From assembly GCF_031844685.1 (NCBI RefSeq), contig NZ_CP134605.1, positions 6,112,001 to 6,176,000 on the forward strand: a stretch of DNA of 64,000 bases, read 5' to 3'. How positions within the stretch are numbered: position 1 is the first letter of the stretch; each line of letters begins with the position of its first letter. The notes beneath the pieces are model-generated. The model saw only the letters and a list, made by a program, of their open reading frames with translations, was not told where the DNA came from and did no database searches. The DNA comes from Streptomyces sp. ITFR-21. GTDB lineage: Bacteria > Actinomycetota > Actinomycetes > Streptomycetales > Streptomycetaceae. A program made the translations under genes and the position numbers. Shown here piece by piece: positions 35,906 to 44,597 of the stretch.

Positions 35906-36911
35906 GAGTTGATCCTTCCGCTGGGACGATCACGGGATGGCTGACGACAAGGCGGCGTGCTCGGTCCGACCGGCTGATCGGGCGTGTACCGGTCGGCGGC
36001 CTGTCGGCCGCCTGGTTCCCGGACGGGTCCGTGGTCGCGGCGGTCGGCGGACCGAAGCCCGGGAGCGGCGCAACCGTGCGCCGGCATCGGGCCTATGACG
36101 TACTTCGCGTGCGGCTGGACTTCGGCAGGTGTACGTGGGTACGGGTTCTGACCGGTCTGCCGGTGGCGCCCGCGAAGGGCGCGCGGAGACCGGGGTGCGT
36201 ATGCGGCGCCGACCGCCGGCTGGTCTCCCCGGCCCGGCCCGTGGACGCCGGCCGTTCCGGTCGGCAGCGGCCGGCCTTGGAGCCGCCGGCGGGGTTCCGC
36301 GCCCACCGGATCGGGACGCAGCGGGTGTCCGGGCGCCGGCGGGGCGGCCGACGCGTCGCCCGGTGGCTCGCGGGCTCAGAGGGCCGGGCTGAGCCGCGCG
36401 GCGCGCCGGACCGCCCATGGCCCGGGGCCTGGCCGGCGGAACCCGGCGGGCGGTTTCCGCGCGGATGGGAAGGCGGGTGGGAGAAAGGCCGGTCCGGTCG
36501 CGTCGCCGGGGCAGTGGCACGGATCCGGCCCCGACCGGATCCCCGCCGTGGGGGGCGCCGGTGGTGTGCCGTCGCGGTCCCCGTCCCGCGCGGCTGGGCC
36601 TGTGGAGTTGTCCGGCTGCGATCCGGCAGTCATGGGCTTTCCCGAATCCTCTCTCCGCATCACTGGTCCGCGACCGACATGAAGCCGTCGGACGGACGGA
36701 GACAGAACCGGCTCACCGTTCAGGGTGGGTGGGGCCCCGGGCGCTCGCGAAGGGAGTCCCGCGTACCGTTCTCACTGCGGTGGGCCGGAAATGGAGAAAT
36801 ACCTCGACGCTGAGGTACCGGTCGGTACGTATGCGAGCTGAAGAGCTGTGCGAGGCAGGTGGCTTAACTGTAGGAGGTAGACAAGAGTTCACTCAAGGGG
36901 GAACGCCTCGT

Positions 36912-36980
36912 ATGGCTGGAAGCAGTCTAAACCTCTCCCCAGAGCTTGCGGGCACCCCAGCTCGGAGCGGTTGCGAGTGA
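36912..36980 (+). CDS. Possible 22-aa peptide gene
   Basis: The ATG is 9 nt after AGGGGGA, with a further GGAGG 40 nt upstream, inside an AT-richer island. The predicted peptide begins MAGSSLNLSPEL and ends RSGCE with one Cys. The frame also extends upstream to an ATG near 36832 (about 49 residues). Nothing nearby looks like a peptide-modifying enzyme. It could be a leader peptide, a short effector or chance. Confidence 0.2.
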   Translation: MAGSSLNLSPELAGTPARSGCE

Positions 36981-37738
36981 CTGATCACCAAGTGGCGAGT
37001 TGCCGAAAAATATTGGTCCCCCGGAGGTGTTCTGATCATTTCGGGCCGGCCCGATCTTGATTCTCGTTACTGCGGGAGTGGAGTTCCCCGGCTTTCCCCG
37101 GCGTTCTCCCCGCGCGGCTTTCACAGCAGCCCCATGCGTATACACGCAAGCTGATCTAGAAAAAGATTCCAGTGGATCAATGGGCCGACCGGTGGGGATG
37201 CCGTGAGGTGAGGGGAAGGAGGGGGTGCTACCGCTTTCCGCGCGGCGAGTGGCCACGCCATTGATCGAATTCACCGGCGCGCCGCCCGGCGGTGTCGCGC
37301 AACCGGCGCGGCGGCGGCCGGAAGCCGGCGGTCCGGCGCCGGACCGCCGGGTGCCGGGTCCCGTTCGGCGCGACGGTGCCGGGCGCCGTGGGCGGGGCGG
37401 CGGGGTGGCCGTGTCCGGGATCCGGCCGGTCGGTTTCGGCGGGGCGGTCCCGGCGTGGCCGGAAACCCCGGCTGTTGCGGGGGTGGTCGCAGATGCCGTC
37501 GTGGCCGGTCTTCGCCCATGCGGTCGGAGGTGCCTGTGGGGATACCGGGGCTTTGCTGATCAATTGTGATAAATGATACCTGAGTGGCTTGCGTTGATGG
37601 CTGAATGTACTTTCTTTGTGACCGACTGTTTCCGGGCGAGGCGCGCGTAACGGATTGCCTTGATCCGTATGCCCCCGCACCCTGGGGAATTGATCGCTGT
37701 GCCAAGGGGACTGACTCTTCACCGCGGAGGAAACGATC

Positions 37739-37936
37739 ATGGGGGATGCGCCGAATCACCGGGCAGGTGACCGGCAGCGGGTCCGCTGCCCCGGCTGCCG
37801 CGACGATCGGGGGCGGTCGGCGGTCCGTGTCCGCTGCCGGGCCGCGTCCCCCGCCCGACGGGAGCCCGCGCGGCTTTGTCCGGTCCCTCCCGGCGGACGG
37901 GAGCACGGGCCCTGCGCCCGGCCGACGCTGCGCTGA
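37739..37936 (+). CDS. Possible 65-aa Cys/Arg-rich protein
   Basis: A good GGAGG lies 8 nt before the ATG. The product has about six Cys, including RCPGCR, and many Arg. Third-position GC is only about 80 percent, lower than in true genes here, so the frame may be chance. It would lie 240 nt before the regulator gene on the same strand. Confidence 0.25.
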   Translation: MGDAPNHRAGDRQRVRCPGCRDDRGRSAVRVRCRAASPARREPARLCPVPPGGREHGPCARPTLR

Positions 37937-38175
37937 CCGCCCGCCCCGGCCGCCGAGCACGGCGCCCCCCGTCCGCACACCCCTGCCGTCCATGCTCCCG
38001 CCCGGCGCGGGCACCCGCCCCTGCCCGCGTGGACCCCGCGGGGGACATCCGTGCGCCGCGCCGCGGCCGGACCGCCAGGAAGCCGCACGCGTGAACCGGC
38101 CGATTCGCGCCGCTTCGCGGACGCAGTACCGCACGGCACCCGCACCACGTCAGCAATGTCGAGGCAGGAGGCACC

Positions 38176-38955
38176 ATGAGCACGAGCGCGCAGCCCCGCC
38201 AGCACCCGGGTACGACCGGCGGCGTCCAGGCTCTGCTGTACCACGCCAGTCAGGTGAGCGAGATAGCCCGGTTCCTCAACGGCCAGCAAGGCGATCCGCG
38301 GCTCCAGAACACCGCGGCGGGCGCTGGCGTCACCGTCGACCAGCTCATCCAGCAGATACGCAGGCGGCCGGTCAGATCGCGGATCAGCCTGGACACGGCG
38401 CTCTCCGAAGTGCCGTCCGATCCGCTGGACGTCCTCTACAGCTTATTGCTGGAGACCCCCGGCCGGGCGCAACTTCTGGTCTCGCGCTCACTGCTCGACG
38501 ACGACGCGGGCCAGCGGCAGGTCTCGGCGCACGCCGGCGAGGGCACGGCGGTGTACGTCGCGGGCGAGGCGATACCGCGGATGGCGCTGATCGACGGCGC
38601 GGTCGCCGTACTGGGCGACTTCTCGGCCCGCCCGACGGTGGTGCGGGACAGGTCGGTGGTCCGGACCCTGGAGGCGCTGTTCGACACGGTGTGGGAGGGC
38701 GCCGTCGACTCCGGCGTCTTCGCCCGCGCCGACACCTCACTGCGCTGGGACATCGAGCAGGGCGGCCCGCTGGCCCAGGTCCTGCCGCTGCTGGGGTCGG
38801 GCTGGACGGACACGGCCGCCGCCCGTGAGCTGGGCTGGTCGGTGCGCACCTACCGGCGGCACGTCGCCGACCTGATGAGGAGGGTCGAGGCCAGATCCCG
38901 CTTCCAGGCCGGGATGCGCACGGCCCTGCTACGGCTCGACCCGCGCAGCGACTGA
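38176..38955 (+). CDS. TrmB/LuxR-like transcriptional regulator
   Basis: 259 residues; AGGAGG precedes the ATG. The middle (about 100-190), with VYVAGEAIPRMALIDGAVAVLG and VVRTLEALFDTVWEGA, resembles the sensor part of TrmB-like regulators. The C-terminal 60 residues form a LuxR-type helix-turn-helix (LGSGWTDTAAARELGWSVRTYRRHVADLMRR). The N-terminal about 80 residues are helical and may be a degenerate second winged helix. Its 3' end overlaps the convergent MocR gene by 27 nt. No target is evident; the long AT-rich upstream region suggests regulated expression. Confidence 0.75.
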   Translation: MSTSAQPRQHPGTTGGVQALLYHASQVSEIARFLNGQQGDPRLQNTAAGAGVTVDQLIQQIRRRPVRSRISLDTALSEVPSDPLDVLYSLLLETPGRAQLLVSRSLLDDDAGQRQVSAHAGEGTAVYVAGEAIPRMALIDGAVAVLGDFSARPTVVRDRSVVRTLEALFDTVWEGAVDSGVFARADTSLRWDIEQGGPLAQVLPLLGSGWTDTAAARELGWSVRTYRRHVADLMRRVEARSRFQAGMRTALLRLDPRSD

Positions 38956-40464
38956 CCGGGCCGCGGCCGGCCGCACCGCGTCGGCCGGCGCCCGCCGGGT
39001 CCGCGGCACCGGCGCCGCGGACCCGCCCGTCGCCGGGCCGCCTCCGGAGCGCCCGCGCGCCGCCGCCGGCTCCCCCAGGACGGTGAACAGCGCGTCCAGG
39101 GCCGAGGAGTAGGCGTGGGCCGCGGGGGTCGCGTAGCCGACGACCAGGCGGGGGGCCGCGGCCGGGACCTGCGCCCTGCGGTAGGCGCTGAGCGGGTGCA
39201 CCCGTACCGACGCGGCCGTCAGGGCCGCCATGACCTCTTCCTCCGGCGGCGTGCCCGGCGGGAGTTCGAGGATGGCGTGCAGACCCGCCGCGATGCCCGT
39301 GACGCGGGCGCCGGGCAGCCGGACGGCGGTCGCGGCGGTCAGCTCGTCCCGCCGCCGCCGGTAGCGCTGCCGCATGGTGCGCAGATGCCGGTCGTAGCCG
39401 CCCGAGGCGATCAGGCCCGCCAGCGCGAGCTGGTCCAGCGGGCTGGTCACCCGGTCGGCCAGGCTCTTGGCCTCGACCAGCGGTTCCAGCAGCCGCGGCG
39501 GGCAGGCGATCCAGCCGATCCGCACCCCGGGCCCCAGCGACTTGCTGGTCGTCCCGACGTAGACCACCCGCGCGGGGTTGTGCGCCTGGAGGGCGCCGAC
39601 GGGCCGCCTGTCGTAGCGGAACTCGCCGTCGTAGTCGTCCTCGACGATCCAGCCGTCACGCTCCCGGGCCCAGGACAGCAGCGCCGCCCGGCGCGCGGGC
39701 GACAGGCTCACCCCGACCGGGAACTGGTGCGCCGGGGTGCAGGCCACCGCGTCGGCGGCGGACCGCGCCAGCGCCGACACGCGCATCCCCTCGCCGTCCA
39801 CCGGCACGTCGACCACCGTGAGCCGCCGCCGGGCGACCGCGACGTGGTCGCCCAGCGCCGGGTCCTCCATGCCGACGCACCCGGCCCCGAGGTCGGCCAG
39901 GACCGCGGTGAGCAGTCCGAGGGCCTGGGTGTAGCCGGAGCACACCACGATGTGGGCCGGGTCGACGCGCACCCCGCGGGCCCGGCCCAGGTATCCGGCC
40001 AGCGCCGTCCGCAGTTCGGGCCGGCCTCGGGGGTCGCCGTACCCGAACGCCTCGGCGGGGGCGTCCCGCAGCGCCTGGCGGGTGGCCCTGAGCCACTCGG
40101 CCCGCGGGAACGAGGCGACGTCCGGGCGGCCGGGCGCCAGGTCGTGCCGGGGCTCCGGCCGTACCACCGCAGCGGGCGCGGGCGCGGCCGCCTCCGGGCG
40201 GGGCTGCTCCGCCACCCGGGTCCCGGCCCGCCCCGGGGCGGTCGTCAGCCAGCCCTCGCCGGCCAGTTGGGCGTACGCCTGGTTCACCGTGCCGCGGGAC
40301 AGGCCGAGTTCGGCGGCCAGGCTCCGGGTGGGGGGCAGCCGGGTGCCGGCGGGCAGCCGCCCCTCGCGGATCGCCGTGCGCAGCGCCTCCTCCACCGCCC
40401 GCGCCCGGCTGCCCCGGGCGGGCAGCTCCAGCCACAGGTCGAGGCCGGACGCGGTACCCGTCAT
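38929..40464 (-). CDS. MocR-family regulator (GntR winged helix plus aminotransferase domain)
   Basis: 511 residues. Residues about 15-80 are a GntR winged helix (GRLPAGTRLPPTRSLAAELGLSRGTVNQAY). Residues about 110-480 are a fold-type I aminotransferase-like domain with the PLP lysine in GTTSKSLGPGVRIGW and VEDDYDGEFRYD. MocR proteins sense PLP or amino compounds. It is divergent from the MFS gene with only 68 nt between starts, so it most likely controls that transporter and itself. The ATG at 40462-40464 is used because the winged helix follows at normal spacing; the candidate operator overlaps its ribosome site. Confidence 0.9.
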   Translation of the reverse strand: MTGTASGLDLWLELPARGSRARAVEEALRTAIREGRLPAGTRLPPTRSLAAELGLSRGTVNQAYAQLAGEGWLTTAPGRAGTRVAEQPRPEAAAPAPAAVVRPEPRHDLAPGRPDVASFPRAEWLRATRQALRDAPAEAFGYGDPRGRPELRTALAGYLGRARGVRVDPAHIVVCSGYTQALGLLTAVLADLGAGCVGMEDPALGDHVAVARRRLTVVDVPVDGEGMRVSALARSAADAVACTPAHQFPVGVSLSPARRAALLSWARERDGWIVEDDYDGEFRYDRRPVGALQAHNPARVVYVGTTSKSLGPGVRIGWIACPPRLLEPLVEAKSLADRVTSPLDQLALAGLIASGGYDRHLRTMRQRYRRRRDELTAATAVRLPGARVTGIAAGLHAILELPPGTPPEEEVMAALTAASVRVHPLSAYRRAQVPAAAPRLVVGYATPAAHAYSSALDALFTVLGEPAAARGRSGGGPATGGSAAPVPRTRRAPADAVRPAAARSVAARVEP

Positions 40465-40466
40465 CT

Positions 40467-40498
40467 TTGGTCCAATCTCCCGTACCGTTCTTGGCCCA
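40467..40498. promoter_or_regulatory. Candidate MocR operator (direct repeat)
   Basis: TTGGTCCA at 40467-40474 and TTGGCCCA at 40491-40498 are direct repeats 24 nt apart in the 68-nt gap between mocR and the MFS gene. MocR regulators typically bind spaced direct repeats. The first copy lies over the mocR ribosome site, which would allow autoregulation. Confidence 0.45.
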
Positions 40499-40532
40499 TG
40501 CTTGCGGACGCCGCGCTTCCTAGTCTGATGAC

Positions 40533-41825
40533 ATGATCTCCCGCAGACCTCAGTTCGGTGGCTCCGCGTCCGGACCCGTACTGCCGGGGTCGGGCGTGTC
40601 CCGTGCACTGGTGCTGTTCCTGTCGCTCTCATGCGGCCTGGTGGTGGCCAACAACTACTACGCCCAGCCGCTGCTGCCGGAGCTGCGCACCAGCCTGCAC
40701 GCCTCCTCCGGGCTCGTGGGGCTGTGCGTGACGCTCAACCAGCTCGGCTACGCGCTGGGGCTGGTCCTCCTGGTGCCGCTCGGCGACCTGCTGGCCCGGC
40801 GCCCGCTGATCGTCACCATGCTCACCCTCGACGCCGTGGCGCTGGCCGCGGCGGCCGCCGCTCCCGGCGTGTGGCCGCTGGTGGCGCTCCTGACGGTCGT
40901 GGGCGTCACCGGCACGGTGATCAACATCCTGATCCCGATGGCCACCACGCTCGCCAGGGAGGACCAGCGCGGGCAGGTCGTGGGCACCTTGATGACCGGA
41001 CTGCTGCTCGGCATCCTGCTGGCCCGTACGGTGGCCGGGGCGCTGGACCAGCTCGCGAGCTGGCGGCTGGTGTACGCGGTGGCCGCCGTCCTCATCGCGG
41101 TGCTCGCGGTCATGGTCCGCCTGGTACTCCCCGACCTGCCCGCGACCCCCGGCCAGAGCTATCCGCGGCTGCTGGCCTCGGTGACCTCGCTGATCACCGG
41201 CGAACCGTTCCTGCGCCGCCGGATGGCGACCGGGGCACTCGGCTTCGGGGTCTTCCAGCTGCTGTGGACGGCGCTGCCGCTCATGCTGTCCGACGCTCCG
41301 TACGGCTACTCGCCGGCCGTCATCGGCCTGTTCGGCCTGCTCGGCGCCGCCGGGGCGGCCTGCGCCCGGCCCGCCGGCCGGCTCCAGGACAAGGGGGTGG
41401 CCCACGCGGCGACCGGGGTGCTGCTCGGCATCATCGCCGTCGCCTGGGCGCTGCTGACCGGCGGCACCGTACTGCCGCTGGTGATCGCCGGCATTCTGGT
41501 GCTCGACGTGGGAGTGCAGGGGGTCCACGTACTGAACCAGGCGCGGATCTACGCCTACCCGCCGCAGATCAGGTCGCGCATCACCACCGCGTACGTCTCC
41601 GCCTACTTCCTGGGCGGCTCGGCGGGCGGCGCGCTGGCCGTGCTGCTCTACCCGCGGTGGGGCTGGCCGGGGGTGTGCCTGGTCGGCGGGCTGCTCACCG
41701 CGGTGGCCCTCCTGCTGTGGGTCACCGACCGCACCCGCGGACCGGCGCCCGCCGCCGCCCCCGCCGCGGCACCGCGGCCCCTGGCCGCCGGGCCGGGCGT
41801 GCCGCAGCCCAGCACGCACGACTAG
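40533..41825 (+). CDS. DHA1-type MFS transporter under MocR control
   Basis: 430 residues with about 12 hydrophobic segments. It opens LVLFLSLSCGLVVANNYYAQPLLPEL, typical of AraJ/YdeE-like DHA1 exporters, and loop 2-3 reads VPLGDLLARRPL. The C-terminal 30 residues are an Ala/Pro-rich tail. The ATG lies in a short leader with no clear ribosome site. Substrate unknown; pairing with a PLP-dependent regulator hints at an amino compound or a vitamin B6-related metabolite. Confidence 0.85.
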   Translation: MISRRPQFGGSASGPVLPGSGVSRALVLFLSLSCGLVVANNYYAQPLLPELRTSLHASSGLVGLCVTLNQLGYALGLVLLVPLGDLLARRPLIVTMLTLDAVALAAAAAAPGVWPLVALLTVVGVTGTVINILIPMATTLAREDQRGQVVGTLMTGLLLGILLARTVAGALDQLASWRLVYAVAAVLIAVLAVMVRLVLPDLPATPGQSYPRLLASVTSLITGEPFLRRRMATGALGFGVFQLLWTALPLMLSDAPYGYSPAVIGLFGLLGAAGAACARPAGRLQDKGVAHAATGVLLGIIAVAWALLTGGTVLPLVIAGILVLDVGVQGVHVLNQARIYAYPPQIRSRITTAYVSAYFLGGSAGGALAVLLYPRWGWPGVCLVGGLLTAVALLLWVTDRTRGPAPAAAPAAAPRPLAAGPGVPQPSTHD

Positions 41826-42098
41826 GGCCGGTCGTGCGGATCTCCGCGGCGTCGCGGGCCCCGGCCCGCACACCTGCCGCGTTCCCGCCGGTCGACGACA
41901 CACCACGCCGCCCCCCTCCCGGCCGTGCACGCGCGCGCACCGGACCCCGCCCCGCCACCCACAAAGACCCCGACGACCGATCCCGGCACGCTCCGCGACC
42001 CGGCGGGCACGACCGACCCGCCCCCGGGCCCGGCCCGGGGCCCGTCCCCTTCCGGGGCGCCCCGATTTCCGCTGTCACGATCCTTACGAGTTTCACTT

Positions 42099-42127
42099 CC
42101 CGCGGCGTCCGCAGCGGACGCCGCGGG
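42099..42127 (+). promoter_or_regulatory. Hairpin in the leader of the epimerase gene
   Basis: A perfect 12-bp inverted repeat (CCCGCGGCGTCC at 42099-42110, partner at 42116-42127) with a 5-nt loop ends 18 nt before the ATG. It may be a terminator for the MFS gene or a leader structure affecting translation. The rest of 41826-42145 shows no gene. Confidence 0.45.
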
Positions 42128-42145
42128 GGACTGGAGAACCCACCC

Positions 42146-42997
42146 ATGACGCGCATCTTCGTCGCAGGAGCCACCGGAGCCGTCGGGCGGCTTCTGGTGC
42201 CGCTGCTGGTCGAGGCCGGCCACCAGGTCACGGCCGCCACCCGTACCGCCGAGGGGGTGGAACGACTGCGTGCCCAGGGCGCCGAGGGCGTCCGCCTCGA
42301 CGTCTTCGACCGCGCCGCGGTGGCCGACGCGCTGGCCGCCGCCGCGCCCGAGGCGGTGGTCCACCAGCTCACCGCGCTGTCCGGCGGCAACCCGGTCGAC
42401 AACGCCCGCATCCGCCGGGAGGGCACCCGCAACCTGGTGGACGCGGCGAAGAAGGCCGGCGTGCGCCGGATCGTCGCCCAGTCCATCTCCTGGGCGTACG
42501 AGGCCGGCGACGTCCCCGCCGACGAGGCGACCGCGCTGGACACCGGCGCGCCCGAGCCGCGCGCCACCAGCGTCGGCGGCGTCGTCGCGCTGGAGGAGGC
42601 GGTGGCGGAGATCGACGAGCACGTCGTGCTGCGCTACGGGACCTTCTACGGGCCGGGCACCTGGTACGCGCCGGGCGGCTTCATCGCCGGCAAGCTCGCC
42701 GACGGCGCGCTGCCCGCCAACTCCGGCGTCTCCTCGTTCGTGCACGTCGACGACGCCGCTCGGGCCGCCGTGCTGGCCCTCGGCTGGCCGAGCGGCCCGG
42801 TCAACATCGTCGACGACGAGCCGGCGCCGGCCCGTGCGTGGGTGCCGGTGCTGGCCGCCGCGCTGGACCGGCCCGCGCCCGAGCCGTCCGAGGGCGGCGC
42901 TGGCTGGGAGCGCGGGGCGGCCAACGGCAAGGCGGCGGGCCTGGGGTGGCAGCCCCGGCACCGCACCTGGCGCACCGGGTTCAGCGACCAGGGATGA
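42146..42997 (+). CDS. NAD-dependent epimerase/dehydratase family protein
   Basis: 283 residues. The N-terminal Rossmann motif is IFVAGATGAVGRLLVPLL. The extended-SDR catalytic Tyr/Lys pair is not evident: the expected region reads AQSISWAYEAG, and a later YGTFYGPGTWY lacks the YxxxK spacing. It is thus an atypical SDR, possibly an NAD(P)-binding regulator or reductase. CTGGAGAA precedes the ATG. It is convergent with the DAHP synthase gene and probably not part of the aromatic cluster. Confidence 0.8.
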   Translation: MTRIFVAGATGAVGRLLVPLLVEAGHQVTAATRTAEGVERLRAQGAEGVRLDVFDRAAVADALAAAAPEAVVHQLTALSGGNPVDNARIRREGTRNLVDAAKKAGVRRIVAQSISWAYEAGDVPADEATALDTGAPEPRATSVGGVVALEEAVAEIDEHVVLRYGTFYGPGTWYAPGGFIAGKLADGALPANSGVSSFVHVDDAARAAVLALGWPSGPVNIVDDEPAPARAWVPVLAAALDRPAPEPSEGGAGWERGAANGKAAGLGWQPRHRTWRTGFSDQG

Positions 42998-43023
42998 GCC
43001 CGGCGCGCGGGGCCCGACGGCAC

Positions 43024-43056
43024 GTCCCCCGTACACCGGGCCGGTGTACGGGGGAC
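43024..43056. terminator. Bidirectional terminator
   Basis: A near-perfect palindrome, 16 bp on each side (GTCCCCCGTACACCGG and its complement) with one central base, lies between the convergent epimerase and DAHP synthase genes. Confidence 0.7.
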
Positions 43057-43078
43057 GGTCGGCGGCCATGCGGCGCGC

Positions 43079-44323
43079 TCAACCGCGCAGCAACTCGGCG
43101 ACGGCGTCGGACAGCTCCAGCGCCTGGCCGCGGTTCAGCCGGGGGTCGCAGGCGGTCTCGTAACGCGACGGCAGGTCCGCCAGCCGCGGGCCGTCCGTAC
43201 CGCCGACGCACTCGGTGACGTACTCGCCGGTGAACTCGATGTGCAGTCCGCCGGGATGGGTGCCGAGCGAGCGGTGCACCTCGAAGAAGCCCCGGACCTC
43301 GTCCAGGACCGTCCCGTAGGCGCGGGTCTTGTAACCGTTGGGCGCCTGGAAGGTGTTGCCGTGCATCGGGTCGCACACCCATCCCACCTGGGCGCCGCCC
43401 GCGGTCACCTTCTCCACCAGGTCGGGCAGCAGGTCGCGGACCCGGTCCGCCCCCATCCGGGTGATCAGGGTCAGCCGGCCCGGCTCGCGGTGCGGATCGA
43501 CCCGGTCGACCAGGGCGAGGACCTCGTCGGCGGTGGTGGTGGGGCCGAGCTTGACGCCGATCGGGTTCGCGATCCGGGCGGCGAAGGCGACGTGGGCGCC
43601 GTCGAGTCCCCTGGTACGCTCACCGATCCACAGCATGTGTCCGGACAACCCGTAGGGGCGGCCGGTGCGCGGGTCGCGACGGGTCATGGCGTTCTCGTAC
43701 TCCAGGAGCAGCGCCTCGTGGCTGGTGAAGAACTCCTGGGCGCCGGTCGAAGCGGTGCCGGTGCCGGAGCCGGCGGTGAGGGAGCGGATCAGCTCCACCG
43801 TGGCCGCCGAGGCGCGGTGGACGCGCCTGAGCCGCTCCGGGTCAGCGGCGCGGGCACGGGCGGTGAACTCCAGGCCGTTGACGGCGTCACCCCGGTAGGA
43901 GGGGAGGGTGACGCCGTCACGGGTCTCGGTGGGCCGGGAGCGGGGCTTGGCGTACTGCCCGGCGATCCGGCCCACCTCGACCACCGGCAGCGAGCCGGCC
44001 CGGCCGACCGCCGTGGCCATCCGGTGGAGGGTGTCGAGCTTGCCGCGCACCCGGTCGGCGCCGCTGCCCTCCAAGGTCTCCGCGCAGTCGCCGCCCTGGA
44101 GCAGGAACGCCTCGCCGCGGGCGACGGCGGCCAAACGGTCGAGGAGCCGGTCGCTCTCGGCGGGCAGCGTCAGGGGCGGTGCGGCCGACAGGTCGGCGAG
44201 GACGTGGCGCAGCGCGGTCGGGTCCGGCCACTGCGGTTGCTGTGCGGCCGGGACGACGTCCTGGCGGGCTGAGCCGAGTTCGGTGGCGGTCATGGCTTTC
44301 GTACGCGACGTCCGGCCGGTCAT
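43079..44323 (-). CDS. Class II (plant-type) DAHP synthase
   Basis: 414 residues. It condenses phosphoenolpyruvate and erythrose 4-phosphate, the entry to the shikimate pathway. Motifs are AFLLQGGDCAETLEG, EFFTSHEALLLEYENAMTR, GHMLWIGERTR and GWVCDPMHGNT with metal-binding Cys, His and Glu. The ATG at 44323 follows GGAAGG. Length is like the short PhzC-type enzymes found in secondary-metabolite clusters. As last gene of the minus-strand arm beside an anthranilate synthase, it likely raises chorismate flux for the product. It could also be the housekeeping aroF-type enzyme. Confidence 0.92.
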   Translation of the reverse strand: MTGRTSRTKAMTATELGSARQDVVPAAQQPQWPDPTALRHVLADLSAAPPLTLPAESDRLLDRLAAVARGEAFLLQGGDCAETLEGSGADRVRGKLDTLHRMATAVGRAGSLPVVEVGRIAGQYAKPRSRPTETRDGVTLPSYRGDAVNGLEFTARARAADPERLRRVHRASAATVELIRSLTAGSGTGTASTGAQEFFTSHEALLLEYENAMTRRDPRTGRPYGLSGHMLWIGERTRGLDGAHVAFAARIANPIGVKLGPTTTADEVLALVDRVDPHREPGRLTLITRMGADRVRDLLPDLVEKVTAGGAQVGWVCDPMHGNTFQAPNGYKTRAYGTVLDEVRGFFEVHRSLGTHPGGLHIEFTGEYVTECVGGTDGPRLADLPSRYETACDPRLNRGQALELSDAVAELLRG

Positions 44324-44536
44324 CGCGTTCCTTCCGTTAGCGGGGAGGAGTGGCCGAAGGGGGAGCCGCCGTCGGTGCGGCTCCCGCGGGGCGTGACGGG
44401 GACGCGCCGGACGCGAGAAGGGGCGGGGGAGGGGACACGGAAAGGGGTGCGGGACAGGTGGGCTGCCGGGGCCGCGGGGGATGCGGGGGCTACGGGCGGA
44501 CCGGCGTACCGGGTACGGGTCCTGGCCGCGCTGCCG

Positions 44537-44596
44537 GCCGTGGTGCCGGCCGTGGTGCCGGCCGTGGTGCCGGTCACGCGGCCGGTCACGCGGCCG
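44537..44596. repeat. Two adjoining 12-bp tandem arrays
   Basis: Three copies of GCCGTGGTGCCG (44537-44572) run straight into two copies of GTCACGCGGCCG (44573-44596), with a degraded third copy entering the nitrosuccinate-lyase-like stop region. They lie in the 274-nt gap before the DAHP synthase gene, which otherwise holds nothing recognisable. Confidence 0.8.
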
Positions 44597-44597
44597 G

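Larger units (their letters stand above)
35906..38175. other. 2.3-kb gene-poor region with AT-richer islands
   Basis: No gene here can be supported with confidence on either strand; long open frames are Arg/Pro/Gly-rich shadows. The first 700 bases are ordinary GC-rich DNA. Two islands, about 36640-37260 and 37550-37740, are clearly AT-richer and contain runs such as GAAAAATATTGG, GATCTAGAAAAAGATTCC and AATTGTGATAAATGATACC. They may be promoter or leader DNA for the regulator at 38176 or remains of acquired DNA. Two possible mini-genes are listed separately. Confidence 0.5.

Noticed and set aside
36031..36813. 260-aa plus-strand and 196-aa minus-strand frames in the gene-poor zone
   Set aside because: Both are Arg/Gly/Pro-rich with no ribosome site or domain, as expected for chance frames in GC-rich DNA.
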